From: a virus
Strand: one strand, 5' to 3'
Length of the DNA: 43,223 bases
Virus record (IMG/VR): IMGVR_UViG_3300020202_000125
Location: 1 to 43,223 of that record
Position numbers and translations under genes: made by a program. Of this stretch, positions 13,430 to 23,238 are shown in pieces. Each line of letters opens with the position of its first letter. Position 1 is the first letter of the stretch. The notes beneath the pieces are model-generated. The model did not search any database and had not been told where the DNA came from. It saw nothing but the letters and a program-made list of their open reading frames with translations.

Positions 13430-15905
13430 GCGCGTCGTCGTCGCCCGCCTGGTAGAAGTTTGTCGCCTTGCGCACGTTCGGGTCTCGCTCGAGCTGACGC
13501 GTCAGCTGCTGGATCTCGGCGCGATCCGGATCGATGGTCACCACGTTTGCGCCGGTGAGCAGGTCGAGCGCCCGCACCCCGGCCGAACGCTTGTCGTCCG
13601 TGGCCTTGCCGAGCTGGCGTAGCGGGATGTCCAACGGAGCAAGCACGCCGGTGGCATTGAGAATGTTGTAGGCCTGTCCGACCGGTCCCGCCTCCCCAAC
13701 CAGGGGGATCTTGTCGTACTCGCCGAATGGCGTCCCGAAGTACGGCTCGCGTCCGGAGACGACCGAGTAGCCGGTCTTGAGCAACGGCTGGATCGATCCG
13801 ACCACGTTCTGCTCGACGCTGCGGCCAAGGGAACGGAGAGACCCAGAGAAATCTGGTATTACATTGAGCGCCTCGAACGGCAAACCTGCGCCAGACAGTA
13901 CGACGTCGTTCCCGTCCTCGTCACGGCCAAGGGGAATATTCGCCCGACCCTCGAGGTACGGATAGAGCATCGAGTCATCGTCCTGCTGCAGCGCCTGCGA
14001 CAGGCCAACGGTTACCGGTGCATTGCCCGCCAGGAACTTCGCCTGTTGCGGGATGGACTGCGTCAAGAATGCCGCGAATGGGATGATGTCGCGCAGCGCG
14101 CGGTACTTCGCGCCGCCCTTGGCCGCAAGACTGTAGTCGAGGTACGCGTCAAGCGTATCCTGTGCCGCCTCGGTGGTGCTGCGACCGGCCTTGAGCCTGT
14201 CGAGAAAGGTCGCGAGACGCATGCGGGTCTCGACGCCCTGGAAGACTGCGCCGGGAGCGTCGAAAATATCCAACGCGCGCTTTGCCGTCTTTGAGCGCGA
14301 AAGGTCTCGCAGCAGCTCCTCGCTCGACACGAAGCCCTGGAGCACGCCGCTGTCCACGGCGCTGGCCAAATCGTCGCGACCGGCAGAGCGAAGAATCGCA
14401 CCGACGTTTGCTGAAACTCCGCCGCTGCGCTTGAAGGCATCGTCGATCAGGTCGATGTCCCTGGTGATCGCGCTTCCGGTCAGCCGCGATCCCATACCCA
14501 TGGCCTTAACGATGCCGTCGTCGATCGCACCCAACAGTTGCTGCGGAACTCGTGACAGCTGCTTGGCGCCGGCCTGTCCCCCGAGCGCGGACCACGCCTG
14601 CCAGGCACCGCTGGTTGCGTTGCGGACGATGGAACCAAGCTTCGGGAAAACGGCGCCGTAAACGACGATCGGCTTCCACAGGCGATTGAACTTGGCCAGC
14701 ACATCCATCACCGGACCGCGCGCCTCCAGCCCATTGTACACGTCCTTGACGGCGCGGTAGTAGTCTGGCGCCTTGTCGGCAAGGGCTTCGATCGCCTCAC
14801 CGATCTTCGCCCGTGTGTCCTTGTTCGCCAACGAATCGAATTCATCGCCCAGCAGCGCCCGCCCGATCGAGGCCCTCCTCGCAAGCGCCCCCTGCTGCTC
14901 GGCGCGCTTCGACAGCGCAACACCGAGGTCGTCCTCCAGACGGATTCCCGGGTTTGCATTCTCGAACACGACGAGGTCCTCGGCGGTCTTGAGCGTGCGC
15001 TCCTTCAGGGTGCTCGGGCTGCCGAATATCTCGTCATCGCCTTCGTTGAGCAGGCCACTGAAGCGTCGTTGTGCGTAGTCGGCCGGCGCCTGGGTAGCGA
15101 GATCGATGCCGTCAGGCCGAGAGAATCCGCCGATGTCGACGGCCTCACGAAACTGGCGCTGACCGAACGGGACCGCTTCCGAGACCAGGCCGCGTACGCC
15201 AGATGCCTCATCGTCGGGCAATCCAAGTGCCGCGATGCGCTGATCCATGCGCGCGATCTGCTCATCCACGGTCTGGAATGGGACCGGCGGCGCAGTCTCT
15301 GGTGCGAGGACCGACGCACCCTCCGGACCAACGCGCCGATTCTGGATGACGTTGAAGGCCGCCTCGCGCTGCTCTGGCGTGCTGCCAGCCAGAATGCGCT
15401 CGACCTCAGCGAGCCCGGCACGCTTCGTATTGGCCTCGGCCGCTTGCGCGGCGTCGAGCATGGCGCGCTGCTCTGGCGTGAGCTGCCGCCACCCGAGTGT
15501 GTCGCGAATGGCCTCGCCCCCCTTCCGCAGCGCCGTCTGCGCGGATTCAGGCAGCAGTTGACTCCCCGACTTGGCCAGGCGTCCGCCCAGCTTCAGCGAC
15601 TGCACCAGTGGGCCGAACCCGATGTACGTCCATGGGTCCGTCGCCGTGCCAATGGCAACGTCAGTGCCGTAACCAGCGACGCCGTCATCGTGCAGACCGA
15701 CGAGATCCGACCCGGACACGTAGTCATCCTCGCCACTAGCGTCGGGGATGAGATCGCCCGGCAGTGGCGCGTCGAGCACGTCACCGAAGATGTCGACGAT
15801 CTGCCGACCAGCAGCGCCGGGCTTGCCCTGGATCAGATTGCGTACGACCTGACCGGGTCGATCGATCCAGTCAAGGAAGTCTAGGAAGGCGCTTTCGTTC
15901 GCCAT
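13350..15905 (-). CDS. Large internal virion (ejection-type) protein, 851 aa
   Basis: Last gene of the late region. Begins MANESAFLDFLDWIDRPGQV; long helical protein with DTLDAYLDYSLAAKGGAKYR near the middle and a polar C-terminus (QQAKDRAQQKRREQA). Size, position after the nozzle-like genes and helical composition fit the large ejection proteins of short-tailed phages. No transglycosylase motif is obvious, and assignment is by context more than by motif. Confidence 0.6.
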   Translation of the reverse strand: MANESAFLDFLDWIDRPGQVVRNLIQGKPGAAGRQIVDIFGDVLDAPLPGDLIPDASGEDDYVSGSDLVGLHDDGVAGYGTDVAIGTATDPWTYIGFGPLVQSLKLGGRLAKSGSQLLPESAQTALRKGGEAIRDTLGWRQLTPEQRAMLDAAQAAEANTKRAGLAEVERILAGSTPEQREAAFNVIQNRRVGPEGASVLAPETAPPVPFQTVDEQIARMDQRIAALGLPDDEASGVRGLVSEAVPFGQRQFREAVDIGGFSRPDGIDLATQAPADYAQRRFSGLLNEGDDEIFGSPSTLKERTLKTAEDLVVFENANPGIRLEDDLGVALSKRAEQQGALARRASIGRALLGDEFDSLANKDTRAKIGEAIEALADKAPDYYRAVKDVYNGLEARGPVMDVLAKFNRLWKPIVVYGAVFPKLGSIVRNATSGAWQAWSALGGQAGAKQLSRVPQQLLGAIDDGIVKAMGMGSRLTGSAITRDIDLIDDAFKRSGGVSANVGAILRSAGRDDLASAVDSGVLQGFVSSEELLRDLSRSKTAKRALDIFDAPGAVFQGVETRMRLATFLDRLKAGRSTTEAAQDTLDAYLDYSLAAKGGAKYRALRDIIPFAAFLTQSIPQQAKFLAGNAPVTVGLSQALQQDDDSMLYPYLEGRANIPLGRDEDGNDVVLSGAGLPFEALNVIPDFSGSLRSLGRSVEQNVVGSIQPLLKTGYSVVSGREPYFGTPFGEYDKIPLVGEAGPVGQAYNILNATGVLAPLDIPLRQLGKATDDKRSAGVRALDLLTGANVVTIDPDRAEIQQLTRQLERDPNVRKATNFYQAGDDDALSETLRALQQAKDRAQQKRREQASVL

Positions 15906-15908
15906 GCG

Positions 15909-17141
15909 CTAGAAGGCCACGCCGTGCTTAGCCAGCGCTGCGCGCAGCGCGTCGAGCGCCGCTCCACCTCCAGCGGTGGTGAACATCGAGCCAGTCGCCG
16001 CGACCGCCTCCTCGGCCTCGGCCAAGATGCGCCTCGCCACGTCTGGTCCATATTCACCAGCGGCTGCCACCGCAGCCTCGGCACGCCGAATGAGAGATTG
16101 CGCCTCATTGGCGTCCAGCGACCAGTTGTTGGTGCGGATGGTGTTGATCAGCTTGTCGACCTCGCCGCGCACTGCCGGATTCTCCAACACGGTGCTCAAG
16201 CTGGGGCGATAGGCCTCGACGCCCTCGGCGGTCAGCGATCCACGTAGGCCGTTCTTCTCCCGCAGCGCCTGCAGCGCCATGAATGCGCGCATGTCGCCAG
16301 CCATAGCCCGGTTACCCAGCGCTGCGGCCTGTTGCATCAGCATGTTCATGGCCCGCTCCTCGTCCGGGAGGAGCTGCTGCCCGACTCTGCCGACCTCGGA
16401 CTTCAACTTCGCCTCTTCCAGGGGCAGGAGACGATCCTCGCGCGCGAATTGACGATCCGTGGTTTTCTGCTCGCGCGTGTCGCGGTTCTTCATGATGGCG
16501 GCTTCAGCCGCGGCGCGGGCGGCGCGTGCCTGGGCTTCGATGAACGCCGGGCTCATCTTGTGTTCTTCGATCTTGCGCGCGTACTGCTCTTGGCCGATCT
16601 CATCGAGCGTGAGCGCGTTACGAGCGGCATTGGCCCTCTCCGCGAACGAGTCCACCGCCTTGGCCGACATGCGGACGCCAGGCGTTCCGATGTAGTGCTT
16701 GCCGCCGAATATGGCCGCCATGGAGCTGGGGGGAGACTGGTCAGCGCGCTTCAGCGCCTCAGCCCGCAACGCGTTGATCGTGTTGCTGTCGAGATTGTCC
16801 AGCTGGCCGGGGGCGCCCAGGCGCACCGACGGACCAACGGCGAACGTCTCGGTGTCAGCGCGACGCGGAGCATTACGGAACTCGGGGTTATTGGGATCTC
16901 GCCAGAAGGCTGGCTCACTCCCCTCGATCTGGTGGCCGGCAACCTCGATGCGTCGAGCCGCCATATCGTGGCGATTGTCGAACTCGGACTGCGGCACCTC
17001 GGGCGCAGTGCCGTCAGCACTGAAGCCGAGGCTCTGCAACTCCTGGAGAATGCGACGCCGCGCGGCCGAGTTGCGCACCGATGGTGTCGCACCCGGTGCA
17101 CCGAAGGTAGGGATGATCTCGAATTGGGCGTTAGACGGCAT
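15909..17141 (-). CDS. Putative internal virion protein, 410 aa
   Basis: MPSNAQFEIIPTFGAPGATP then a mostly helical, Ala/Arg/Glu-rich protein (RAARAAAEAAIMKNRDTREQ). No enzyme motif. It sits between two structural-type genes three and fourteen bases away, which suggests a virion component, probably co-ejected with the 851-aa protein. Confidence 0.55.
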   Translation of the reverse strand: MPSNAQFEIIPTFGAPGATPSVRNSAARRRILQELQSLGFSADGTAPEVPQSEFDNRHDMAARRIEVAGHQIEGSEPAFWRDPNNPEFRNAPRRADTETFAVGPSVRLGAPGQLDNLDSNTINALRAEALKRADQSPPSSMAAIFGGKHYIGTPGVRMSAKAVDSFAERANAARNALTLDEIGQEQYARKIEEHKMSPAFIEAQARAARAAAEAAIMKNRDTREQKTTDRQFAREDRLLPLEEAKLKSEVGRVGQQLLPDEERAMNMLMQQAAALGNRAMAGDMRAFMALQALREKNGLRGSLTAEGVEAYRPSLSTVLENPAVRGEVDKLINTIRTNNWSLDANEAQSLIRRAEAAVAAAGEYGPDVARRILAEAEEAVAATGSMFTTAGGGAALDALRAALAKHGVAF

Positions 17142-17155
17142 GTTCTATCCTTCCT

Positions 17156-17977
17156 TCAGTACGACCACGATGACATCGGCGACTTCGCCTTCTGAGCGAG
17201 CCCCGCATAGCTGTATTGGTCTGCGGTATCCGGCTTCGCCGACGCCTGCCTGCGGCGATATGCATTGGCCATCGCCTGCTGATTGGACTGCGAGAGCCCA
17301 CCGGGGTTGTTGTTCCAGTCGGTGCCGGCGTATTGCCCCACGTGCCCAGACTGTCCGGACTGCGGTGCGGAATCGTAGGCCCCGGCGCGGTACAGCGCCT
17401 GCTGGCGCATGAGCCGATCCTGCTCGGCGAGGTTCAGGTCGCTGAGCGTACCGGCAGCGGTCATCTTGGCGCCGAAGTTGGCGGTATTGGCGGCCCTTCC
17501 GATGGCGTTGGCCGCGGCAGCATTCTGCGCCTGGCGCCGCGCCATGAACTCGGCGGAGCGTCCCTGGAGGGACGGATCGCTCATGCTCGCTCCGCCGATC
17601 GCGGCGTTGGCACGTGCCTGGCCCATCTGCGCAGCCTCGGCCGCGGCGTTCATGTCGCTGGCCTGGGTGAGCATGTTGGCCTGGGTGGCCTGGTCGAACG
17701 GCAGCTCCTTGCCCTCCAGGACCGAGTTGAGGAAGCCCAGCGCCGCGCGGTTGCGCACGTCGTAGCTATTGCCCGTCGAGGCTCCTGCCGCAGCTCCACC
17801 CGCTGCCCCACCGCCCTGGAAGCGCGGGTGTCGCGGATCGGTCACCGGGATATGCTCACCGGTCACCGGATCGACGTAATCGATCGCCGGCCTGTTCTGC
17901 TGGTACAGGTTGTTGAACGGCGAGTTCTGGGTCGTCGCCCAAAGGCCCATGCCGGGCGTGTTGATGTTGTAGGGCAC
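17156..17977 (-). CDS. Putative structural/internal virion protein, 273 aa
   Basis: N-terminal NINTPGMGLWATTQNSPFNN, then a Gly/Ala-rich hinge (about residues 55-68) and long Ala/Gln/Met-rich helices (QATQANMLTQASDMNAAAEA). Low-complexity helical composition fits small ejection proteins of short-tailed phages. Context-based call. Confidence 0.55.
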   Translation of the reverse strand: MPYNINTPGMGLWATTQNSPFNNLYQQNRPAIDYVDPVTGEHIPVTDPRHPRFQGGGAAGGAAAGASTGNSYDVRNRAALGFLNSVLEGKELPFDQATQANMLTQASDMNAAAEAAQMGQARANAAIGGASMSDPSLQGRSAEFMARRQAQNAAAANAIGRAANTANFGAKMTAAGTLSDLNLAEQDRLMRQQALYRAGAYDSAPQSGQSGHVGQYAGTDWNNNPGGLSQSNQQAMANAYRRRQASAKPDTADQYSYAGLAQKAKSPMSSWSY

Positions 17978-17981
17978 GATC

Positions 17982-18416
17982 TTATCTCCTGGGCCTGAGG
18001 GCTACCCGCATCGTGAAGTTGTCGGCGGTCAACGTCGGTGACGGTGCGCCGGTGACGGTCAGCGACAGCTTGAGCACATCGCCCTGACCGACGTCGAAAC
18101 GCCCGAGGTACATCTCGCGGTAGGCGATGTACTCGGCATTGACGCTGGACTGGCTGAGCCCCGACTCGTCCTGGCCGGAACGCAGGCACTTCAGCACGTG
18201 ATTGTCCCCGGCTCCACTCGATGCCGTGGCCGTGTCGGTGACCGCGTACACGAAGGCGCTGCCAGCCAACGGCACCAGGACGCGGTTCGGACCGGACAGG
18301 TGCAGGTAGGCAGCCACCTCGTCCTGAAGGGCAAGCATCTGGAGGTCCGCCTTGACCGACTCGAAGCCGGCCGCATCGAACGGCGCGTTCAGACTGGTGA
18401 GCGGAACACTACTCAT
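17982..18416 (-). CDS. Putative virion protein, 144 aa
   Basis: ATG at 18416 overlaps the stop of the upstream gene by 8 bases; the longer frame to 18599 is shadow. MSSVPLTSLNAPFDAAGFES, then beta-rich C-terminal half (VLKLSLTVTGAPSPTLTADN). Likely a tail or head accessory protein by position. Confidence 0.6.
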   Translation of the reverse strand: MSSVPLTSLNAPFDAAGFESVKADLQMLALQDEVAAYLHLSGPNRVLVPLAGSAFVYAVTDTATASSGAGDNHVLKCLRSGQDESGLSQSSVNAEYIAYREMYLGRFDVGQGDVLKLSLTVTGAPSPTLTADNFTMRVALRPRR

Positions 18417-20454
18417 TCGGGGCCTCCGCGGTGTCCTTGGGCGATATCCGCAATGAGCACTCCAGGATGCGCAGCTCGCCGTCTGGGCGCGTGGAGACCA
18501 GGCGGACCTGCCACACCCGGGCATGGTCTGCCGGCAGCGGCACGGCAACGAAGCCGTCGCCCGATCCACCGTCGAGGTCGATGGTCGCGAACGCATCACC
18601 GTTGGTGATGTGCACGCCGTCGTTATGGAAGTCCGTATCCAGCGCCGTGAACACCGCCGGCTGCGTCTGGAAGTCCTTGTAGAAGTACACCAACAGCTCG
18701 CCGGTGGCGCTGCCTGGGTAGAGCTTCAGGTACAAGTACATCGGACGTTGGCGGTCTTCCTGACCGGCCGGAGCCAACCACTTCGATCGCCACTCCCAGG
18801 GAATCACGCCCAGGTACAGCTCGGTTGCCGTAGTCGGGGCGGTGGTAAAGCCCGCTACCGTGATCTGATTGGCGCCGTTCGACGATATGACCGAGGTCTG
18901 ACCATTGGCTGGGTTGTAGGCGACCACGCCGGCGAGAGTCGGTGACGTGGTCGGCAACGCCTCGACGGTATCGATGACCGTCGTCGTCGGTGTCCCGGCG
19001 GTCGTCACGACGGACGGCGCGGTCGGTGGAACACCGTCCCAGGACCCCTCGGTTCCGAAGAACCAGCTATAACCGTTCTCGTCGCCCAGCATCAGCCGCA
19101 CCTGGCCGTCTGAGGTCGGAACGATCGCCGCGGCGGTGATGCCCTGCAGGAAGTGCTCGAAGAACCACTTGCCGGTGTCGAGCTCCATACAGACGGCATA
19201 CTTCGGCTGCGTGTCGCCGGTAGCCACATAGAAGAACATCAGCACCCGTTCGCGCGGGTCGAACGCGGCATGGAACTTCGCCGAGGCGCTGTAGTCGACC
19301 AGCTCGTCCAGGGCCTTGTCGACCGGGCCGCTCAGGTGCTCTGGCACTTCGCCGACCCGGTAGATTCCGTTGCGATCGAAGGCGAATAGGCGTCCCTCGA
19401 CTTCAATGAGGCAGCGCTGGTTCAGCACGCCACGATTCCCGGGGATGGGCACAATCGGCGCCCTATCGGCCGCTGGATCGACGTTGATCAGCACGCGGTC
19501 CGACGAGAACTTGCCGAACACGTAGAGCGCATCGCGCATGGACCAGGCGCCCACCAGCTTGTCGCCATGCGACGGCAGGAGATCGCGCGCCCACACCGAC
19601 GTATAGAACGATTCCGGGTACCCGAGGCGGCTGTAGTACCCGCGGTTCGGCGTGGCGCTGTAGACGCTGGCGGTATAGGTGCCGCTCGTGCCCGACCAGT
19701 TCGCCGTCAAGGTGATGGTGGTAGCGGTGCTCGAGCTGATGATGTACTCGACGGTGGCGCCGCTGATGCGCAGCTTGCGCCCGGCCCACTTGGTTGAGAA
19801 CCCGGTGCCGGTGACGCTGGCCGAGGCATTGGTGAACGTCCCGCTGATCGAGATGGCCTCGTCGCCCATCACCCACAGGCGCCCGCGGTGGTGCACCAGG
19901 ATGGTCCCAACGGGCGGCACCTCGTGGCTGTAGACGTCGAGGCTCTCGGACGACCCATACAGGTCATCGCTGTTTGCCTGCTGGATCAGGGATGAGTCGG
20001 CGATGTTGATGACGATCGACGACGCGCTCTCCAGGGCGGTTCCCGCCTGGTGGAACGTCTGACCGTTCACCGCCGTCATCTCCACCACGATGGTGTCGAC
20101 CTTGGCGTCCGTGGTGGTGACGATGTCATCCGCAGCGCCGATACCGTAAGTCAACGCCCCGTTGCCACCACTGACGGTGACGGTCGCCTCCGGGGAGGGA
20201 TTGGAGACGTAGCCGGTGCGCGAATCCTTGTACCGGTAGCGGATGCGGTGCGCTCCGTTGGAGGTGTTCCCGGCGGCCGTAGTCGGTGACCCGATCGCCG
20301 CAGCAGGACCGGCGATGCCGGCATCCTCGGTGGTCGTCGTGACGCCGTTCCAACGCTTCACGGGGTCATGGTTGTTGGTCCAGTAGATCAACCCATTGAC
20401 GCTGGCGAAGCAGCCGCGCGAATTCGTGTTCAGGGACGAAGCGATGGTGGTCAT
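18409..20454 (-). CDS. Nozzle-like / DNA-stabilising tail protein, 681 aa
   Basis: Start at ATG 20454, in an ATGA overlap. Beta-rich protein with fibronectin-like loops (TGYVSNPSPEATVTVSGGNG) and a segment RNGIYRVGEVPEHLSG followed by KWFFEHFL, resembling the repeated blades of short-tail nozzle / P22 gp10-type proteins. It would seal the capsid below the adaptor. Third in a row of genes whose N-termini share a related motif; see the two genes encoded upstream. Confidence 0.6.
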   Translation of the reverse strand: MTTIASSLNTNSRGCFASVNGLIYWTNNHDPVKRWNGVTTTTEDAGIAGPAAAIGSPTTAAGNTSNGAHRIRYRYKDSRTGYVSNPSPEATVTVSGGNGALTYGIGAADDIVTTTDAKVDTIVVEMTAVNGQTFHQAGTALESASSIVINIADSSLIQQANSDDLYGSSESLDVYSHEVPPVGTILVHHRGRLWVMGDEAISISGTFTNASASVTGTGFSTKWAGRKLRISGATVEYIISSSTATTITLTANWSGTSGTYTASVYSATPNRGYYSRLGYPESFYTSVWARDLLPSHGDKLVGAWSMRDALYVFGKFSSDRVLINVDPAADRAPIVPIPGNRGVLNQRCLIEVEGRLFAFDRNGIYRVGEVPEHLSGPVDKALDELVDYSASAKFHAAFDPRERVLMFFYVATGDTQPKYAVCMELDTGKWFFEHFLQGITAAAIVPTSDGQVRLMLGDENGYSWFFGTEGSWDGVPPTAPSVVTTAGTPTTTVIDTVEALPTTSPTLAGVVAYNPANGQTSVISSNGANQITVAGFTTAPTTATELYLGVIPWEWRSKWLAPAGQEDRQRPMYLYLKLYPGSATGELLVYFYKDFQTQPAVFTALDTDFHNDGVHITNGDAFATIDLDGGSGDGFVAVPLPADHARVWQVRLVSTRPDGELRILECSLRISPKDTAEAPNE

Positions 20455-21518
20455 GCCGCGAGCGTCCCCTGCGGGCCGGTCTGCGCGCCGCGACGTGGAA
20501 TAGCCAGGAAGCGCCAATCAGCCGTTGGCCACAGCGCCGTGTGCGGTGGCGTCCAGATATTGGCGGTGGCGGTCGCCGACCCCGGCGTGCGCGTCACGCT
20601 CTGGACGAAGACGCCGTCGCCGGCCGCCGTCGGATATGCCCCGTGGCGCGCCCACAGGTCGAAGGACGTGGCGAAGTCGTCCCCCGCGGTGATCACCGGT
20701 CGGTAGGTTACCACACCGCCGGTCAGCTTGGTGACATTGACGCTGCCAGTGCCGGAAATGGCGCAGCCATTGGTGCCGAAGACGCCAGACGGACCGTAGG
20801 CATCCAGGTAGTAGGTACCGCCACCGGTGGTCTGGAATGTCGCGGTCCCGGTGATGGTGAAATCACTGGAGCCGGGGACGTTGCCAGAACCCGTGTCCTG
20901 CACCTCCATCTCGTCGGCGTCGATGGTCACAACGCCGCCCGACGGGGTCGTCGAAGCCGATCCAGACTGCAGGCTCCAGGTGGTGGTCGCCAGGTAGTAG
21001 GCCAGGCGATACTGCGCCCAGCCGGACGCGAGGTAGCCACCGGGGAAGGTGACGCTCATGTTGAAGGTCATCGCCACGCGATAGATGCTCGCGTTGACGC
21101 CGCCGCTGTTGATGTTCGTCGATGCCGACTGGTACTGTGGGTTTTGGAACGATCCACCGCCACGGCTATCAGAGAACGAGAAGTTGGTGTCGGTCGAGTC
21201 GTCTCCGGCCGCGGTGATAATTTCCCCACGCGTCCCCGTCGGCGCCTCCAGCTGGACATCGCCCCACAGCGCCAGCGGATCGCCAAGCCCCTCCAGATCG
21301 TCGTCGACCTGCAAGACCACGAAATGGCCACCCGATGGGTTCGCCGAGGCCAACATGGTGATGGCCGCCGGTTGCTTGGCGAGGTTGGAGCGGGCAAAAC
21401 CGCGCCGCCGCTGCAACTCACCGTGCATGCGCAGCCGTGTGTTCTCCTGGTAGTGTGAGACGCCCCGACGCTGGTCCAGGTCGGAGGTGCCACGATCGAC
21501 GCCCGTCCACTCGGTCAT
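20451..21518 (-). CDS. Nozzle-related beta-rich tail protein, 355 aa
   Basis: N-terminus has ENTRLRMHGELQRRRG, the counterpart of ENTRFAIGGEIQRRPG in the 75-aa protein upstream; such a motif opens the first blade of many podovirus nozzle proteins. The rest is Ser/Thr/Gly-rich beta sequence with a possible jelly-roll domain (about residues 130-270). ATGA overlaps at both ends. May assemble with, or be a separated part of, the 681-aa protein. Confidence 0.55.
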   Translation of the reverse strand: MTEWTGVDRGTSDLDQRRGVSHYQENTRLRMHGELQRRRGFARSNLAKQPAAITMLASANPSGGHFVVLQVDDDLEGLGDPLALWGDVQLEAPTGTRGEIITAAGDDSTDTNFSFSDSRGGGSFQNPQYQSASTNINSGGVNASIYRVAMTFNMSVTFPGGYLASGWAQYRLAYYLATTTWSLQSGSASTTPSGGVVTIDADEMEVQDTGSGNVPGSSDFTITGTATFQTTGGGTYYLDAYGPSGVFGTNGCAISGTGSVNVTKLTGGVVTYRPVITAGDDFATSFDLWARHGAYPTAAGDGVFVQSVTRTPGSATATANIWTPPHTALWPTADWRFLAIPRRGAQTGPQGTLAA

Positions 21519-21742
21519 AGGGCCACCGCCACCAGCGCACCGGATGAGGTCGCAAAGACCGCATGCGTCCCGGTCGCCGGATGCCAGAAGTGCGTCATGA
21601 GCAGACCCGTCTGGGCCGTCGCCAGCGACAAGCCAGGACGACGTTGGATCTCGCCACCGATCGCAAAGCGCGTGTTCTCCGCGTAGAAGACGCCGTCTCC
21701 TATGTCCGCGGTGTCACGCCGAACTCCCTGGTGGTTGATCAT
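21515..21742 (-). CDS. Short nozzle N-terminal-like protein, 75 aa
   Basis: ATG at 21742 overlaps the adaptor stop (ATGA). GVRRDTADIGDGVFYAENTR and then FAIGGEIQRRPG form the usual opening of podovirus nozzle proteins, but the frame ends at residue 75 after about one blade and is followed by a separate ATG with a related motif. The longer frame to 22159 is antisense in character. Either a genuine small subunit or the detached first blade of a split protein. Confidence 0.6.
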   Translation of the reverse strand: MINHQGVRRDTADIGDGVFYAENTRFAIGGEIQRRPGLSLATAQTGLLMTHFWHPATGTHAVFATSSGALVAVAL

Positions 21743-23238
21743 GGGACGACGGTCGGCCTCACGCGCACGGTGCCGAAGCCAGACAGTCCGCCGCGGATGG
21801 TCGTCGGCGACTTGTCGGACCCCGTGGCCCTGGCCATGGCCGCCTCGTAGCGAGCCAGGCACGCCTCGGGATTGCCGCAGACCGCGTTCTGGTAGCGGAT
21901 CGCGATCTGGTAGTCGATCGCGCGCTGGAGGACCTCGAGGTTGCACGGATCCCAATCCGCCTCGTCGGTCGACGTGGTCAGGGTCGCCGGGCGCCGATCG
22001 TACAGGATCGGCAGGTTGATCGCGGTGTTGGGCGCCGGCCACAGGACAAACTTGTCCTTGTAGATCGCCCACAGCTCCGGGAACTTCTGCCCATAGATGC
22101 CAGAATTCTTGGCGTTCAGAACGTCGCGGTAGGTCGCCGGCGAGCCCTGCCAGATCCATCCCGGTCCTGGGAAGATTTCATGGAAGCGCAGGCAGTCCGA
22201 CGGCAGCGAGTACTCGTCCTGGAAGATTTCGTAGTCGAGCCCGCTCGCCGTAGCTCCGGCGTAGGCGGTCGTCAGGAGGATGACGGTATTGCTCGAGCGC
22301 GTGGCGATGTCGTGCCACTGGTTATTGATCTCGATCTGCCCCGAGGCTGCCCAGCTTGGCCACGTCGTACCAGTCAGGGTCACCGTCGTGCTGCCGGAAG
22401 TCACCGCGATCGTGCTCGAGGTGTCCGTCCCGTTCTGGGACGCAACCAGCGACAGGTTGCCCTGGGTCAGGAACCAGGGCCACGACCGTGCACGTGCGAT
22501 CATGCCGAGAGCGTCATTGACGGCGCTCTTGAGGTCGGCGTCGGCCTTGCTGCCGGGACTGTCGCGCATCATGCGCCGACCGTAGGACATCAGCTCGCCG
22601 AGGGTCAGACCAGTACCGACGCTGACCGCCGTCAGGGCGATGTCAGCGCCGGGACCGGCCGCGACGCCGGCGGTCACGGTGATCGTGCCGCTGGCCACGC
22701 TGTACCCGGATTTCTGTGCGTACACCGTGTAGGTGCCATTGTCGAGAAACACCGGCCCCCACACGCCGCTGGCGTTGGTCGTGGTGCTTGTCACCAGGAC
22801 GTTCGACGAATTCCGGACATAGACCGACGCAGCATTGAGCGCCGAGGTCCCGTCGGTGACGCGGCCGTCGCCGGAAGTAGCCGTGAACGAAGCGGCCCCG
22901 ACCGTACCGGCACCGGTGCCGTCCGAGGTGACGATGTAGGTCATCCCCCAGTTGTATTCCGGGCTCGCGGTGTCGTAGATGCGGACACTGTACTCGCCGG
23001 TAGCCGAGACGAAGCCGGTCGTGCCGCTCACCTCGAGGTGGTATTCTCCGTCGTTATTGGTCGCGGATACCTCGGTGATCGTGACTCCCGTGGTCGCCTG
23101 CCCACCCGTCGAGTTCTTGCTGATCTCGATAGTGAAATCGCCCTGGACCTTGCCGTTGACGCCATCGAAGCTCGCCCGATCGATGTAGAAGAAGCTATCG
23201 CGGAGGGTGGTGCCAACTTTGTGATAATGCGTACTCAT
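21739..23238 (-). CDS. Head-to-tail adaptor with N-terminal Ig-like domain, 499 aa
   Basis: Residues about 211-499 look like a podovirus adaptor (tail tubular A-type): LTLGELMSYGRRMMRDSPGS, ARARSWPWFLTQG, DEYSLPSDCLRFHEIF, and a C-terminal helix with YQNAVCGNPEACLARYEAAM. Residues 1-205 are an added beta-sandwich region including a carboxypeptidase-regulatory-like segment (DNGTYTVYAQKSGYSVASGT). The adaptor would join portal to nozzle; the N-terminal domains may decorate the collar. ATGA overlaps on both sides. Confidence 0.65.
   Translation of the reverse strand: MSTHYHKVGTTLRDSFFYIDRASFDGVNGKVQGDFTIEISKNSTGGQATTGVTITEVSATNNDGEYHLEVSGTTGFVSATGEYSVRIYDTASPEYNWGMTYIVTSDGTGAGTVGAASFTATSGDGRVTDGTSALNAASVYVRNSSNVLVTSTTTNASGVWGPVFLDNGTYTVYAQKSGYSVASGTITVTAGVAAGPGADIALTAVSVGTGLTLGELMSYGRRMMRDSPGSKADADLKSAVNDALGMIARARSWPWFLTQGNLSLVASQNGTDTSSTIAVTSGSTTVTLTGTTWPSWAASGQIEINNQWHDIATRSSNTVILLTTAYAGATASGLDYEIFQDEYSLPSDCLRFHEIFPGPGWIWQGSPATYRDVLNAKNSGIYGQKFPELWAIYKDKFVLWPAPNTAINLPILYDRRPATLTTSTDEADWDPCNLEVLQRAIDYQIAIRYQNAVCGNPEACLARYEAAMARATGSDKSPTTIRGGLSGFGTVRVRPTVVP

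Noticed and set aside
21515-22159. Extended 214-aa form of the 75-aa nozzle-like gene
   Set aside because: The extra N-terminal part overlaps the adaptor gene and has shadow composition; ATG 21742 gives an ATGA overlap and begins the family motif.
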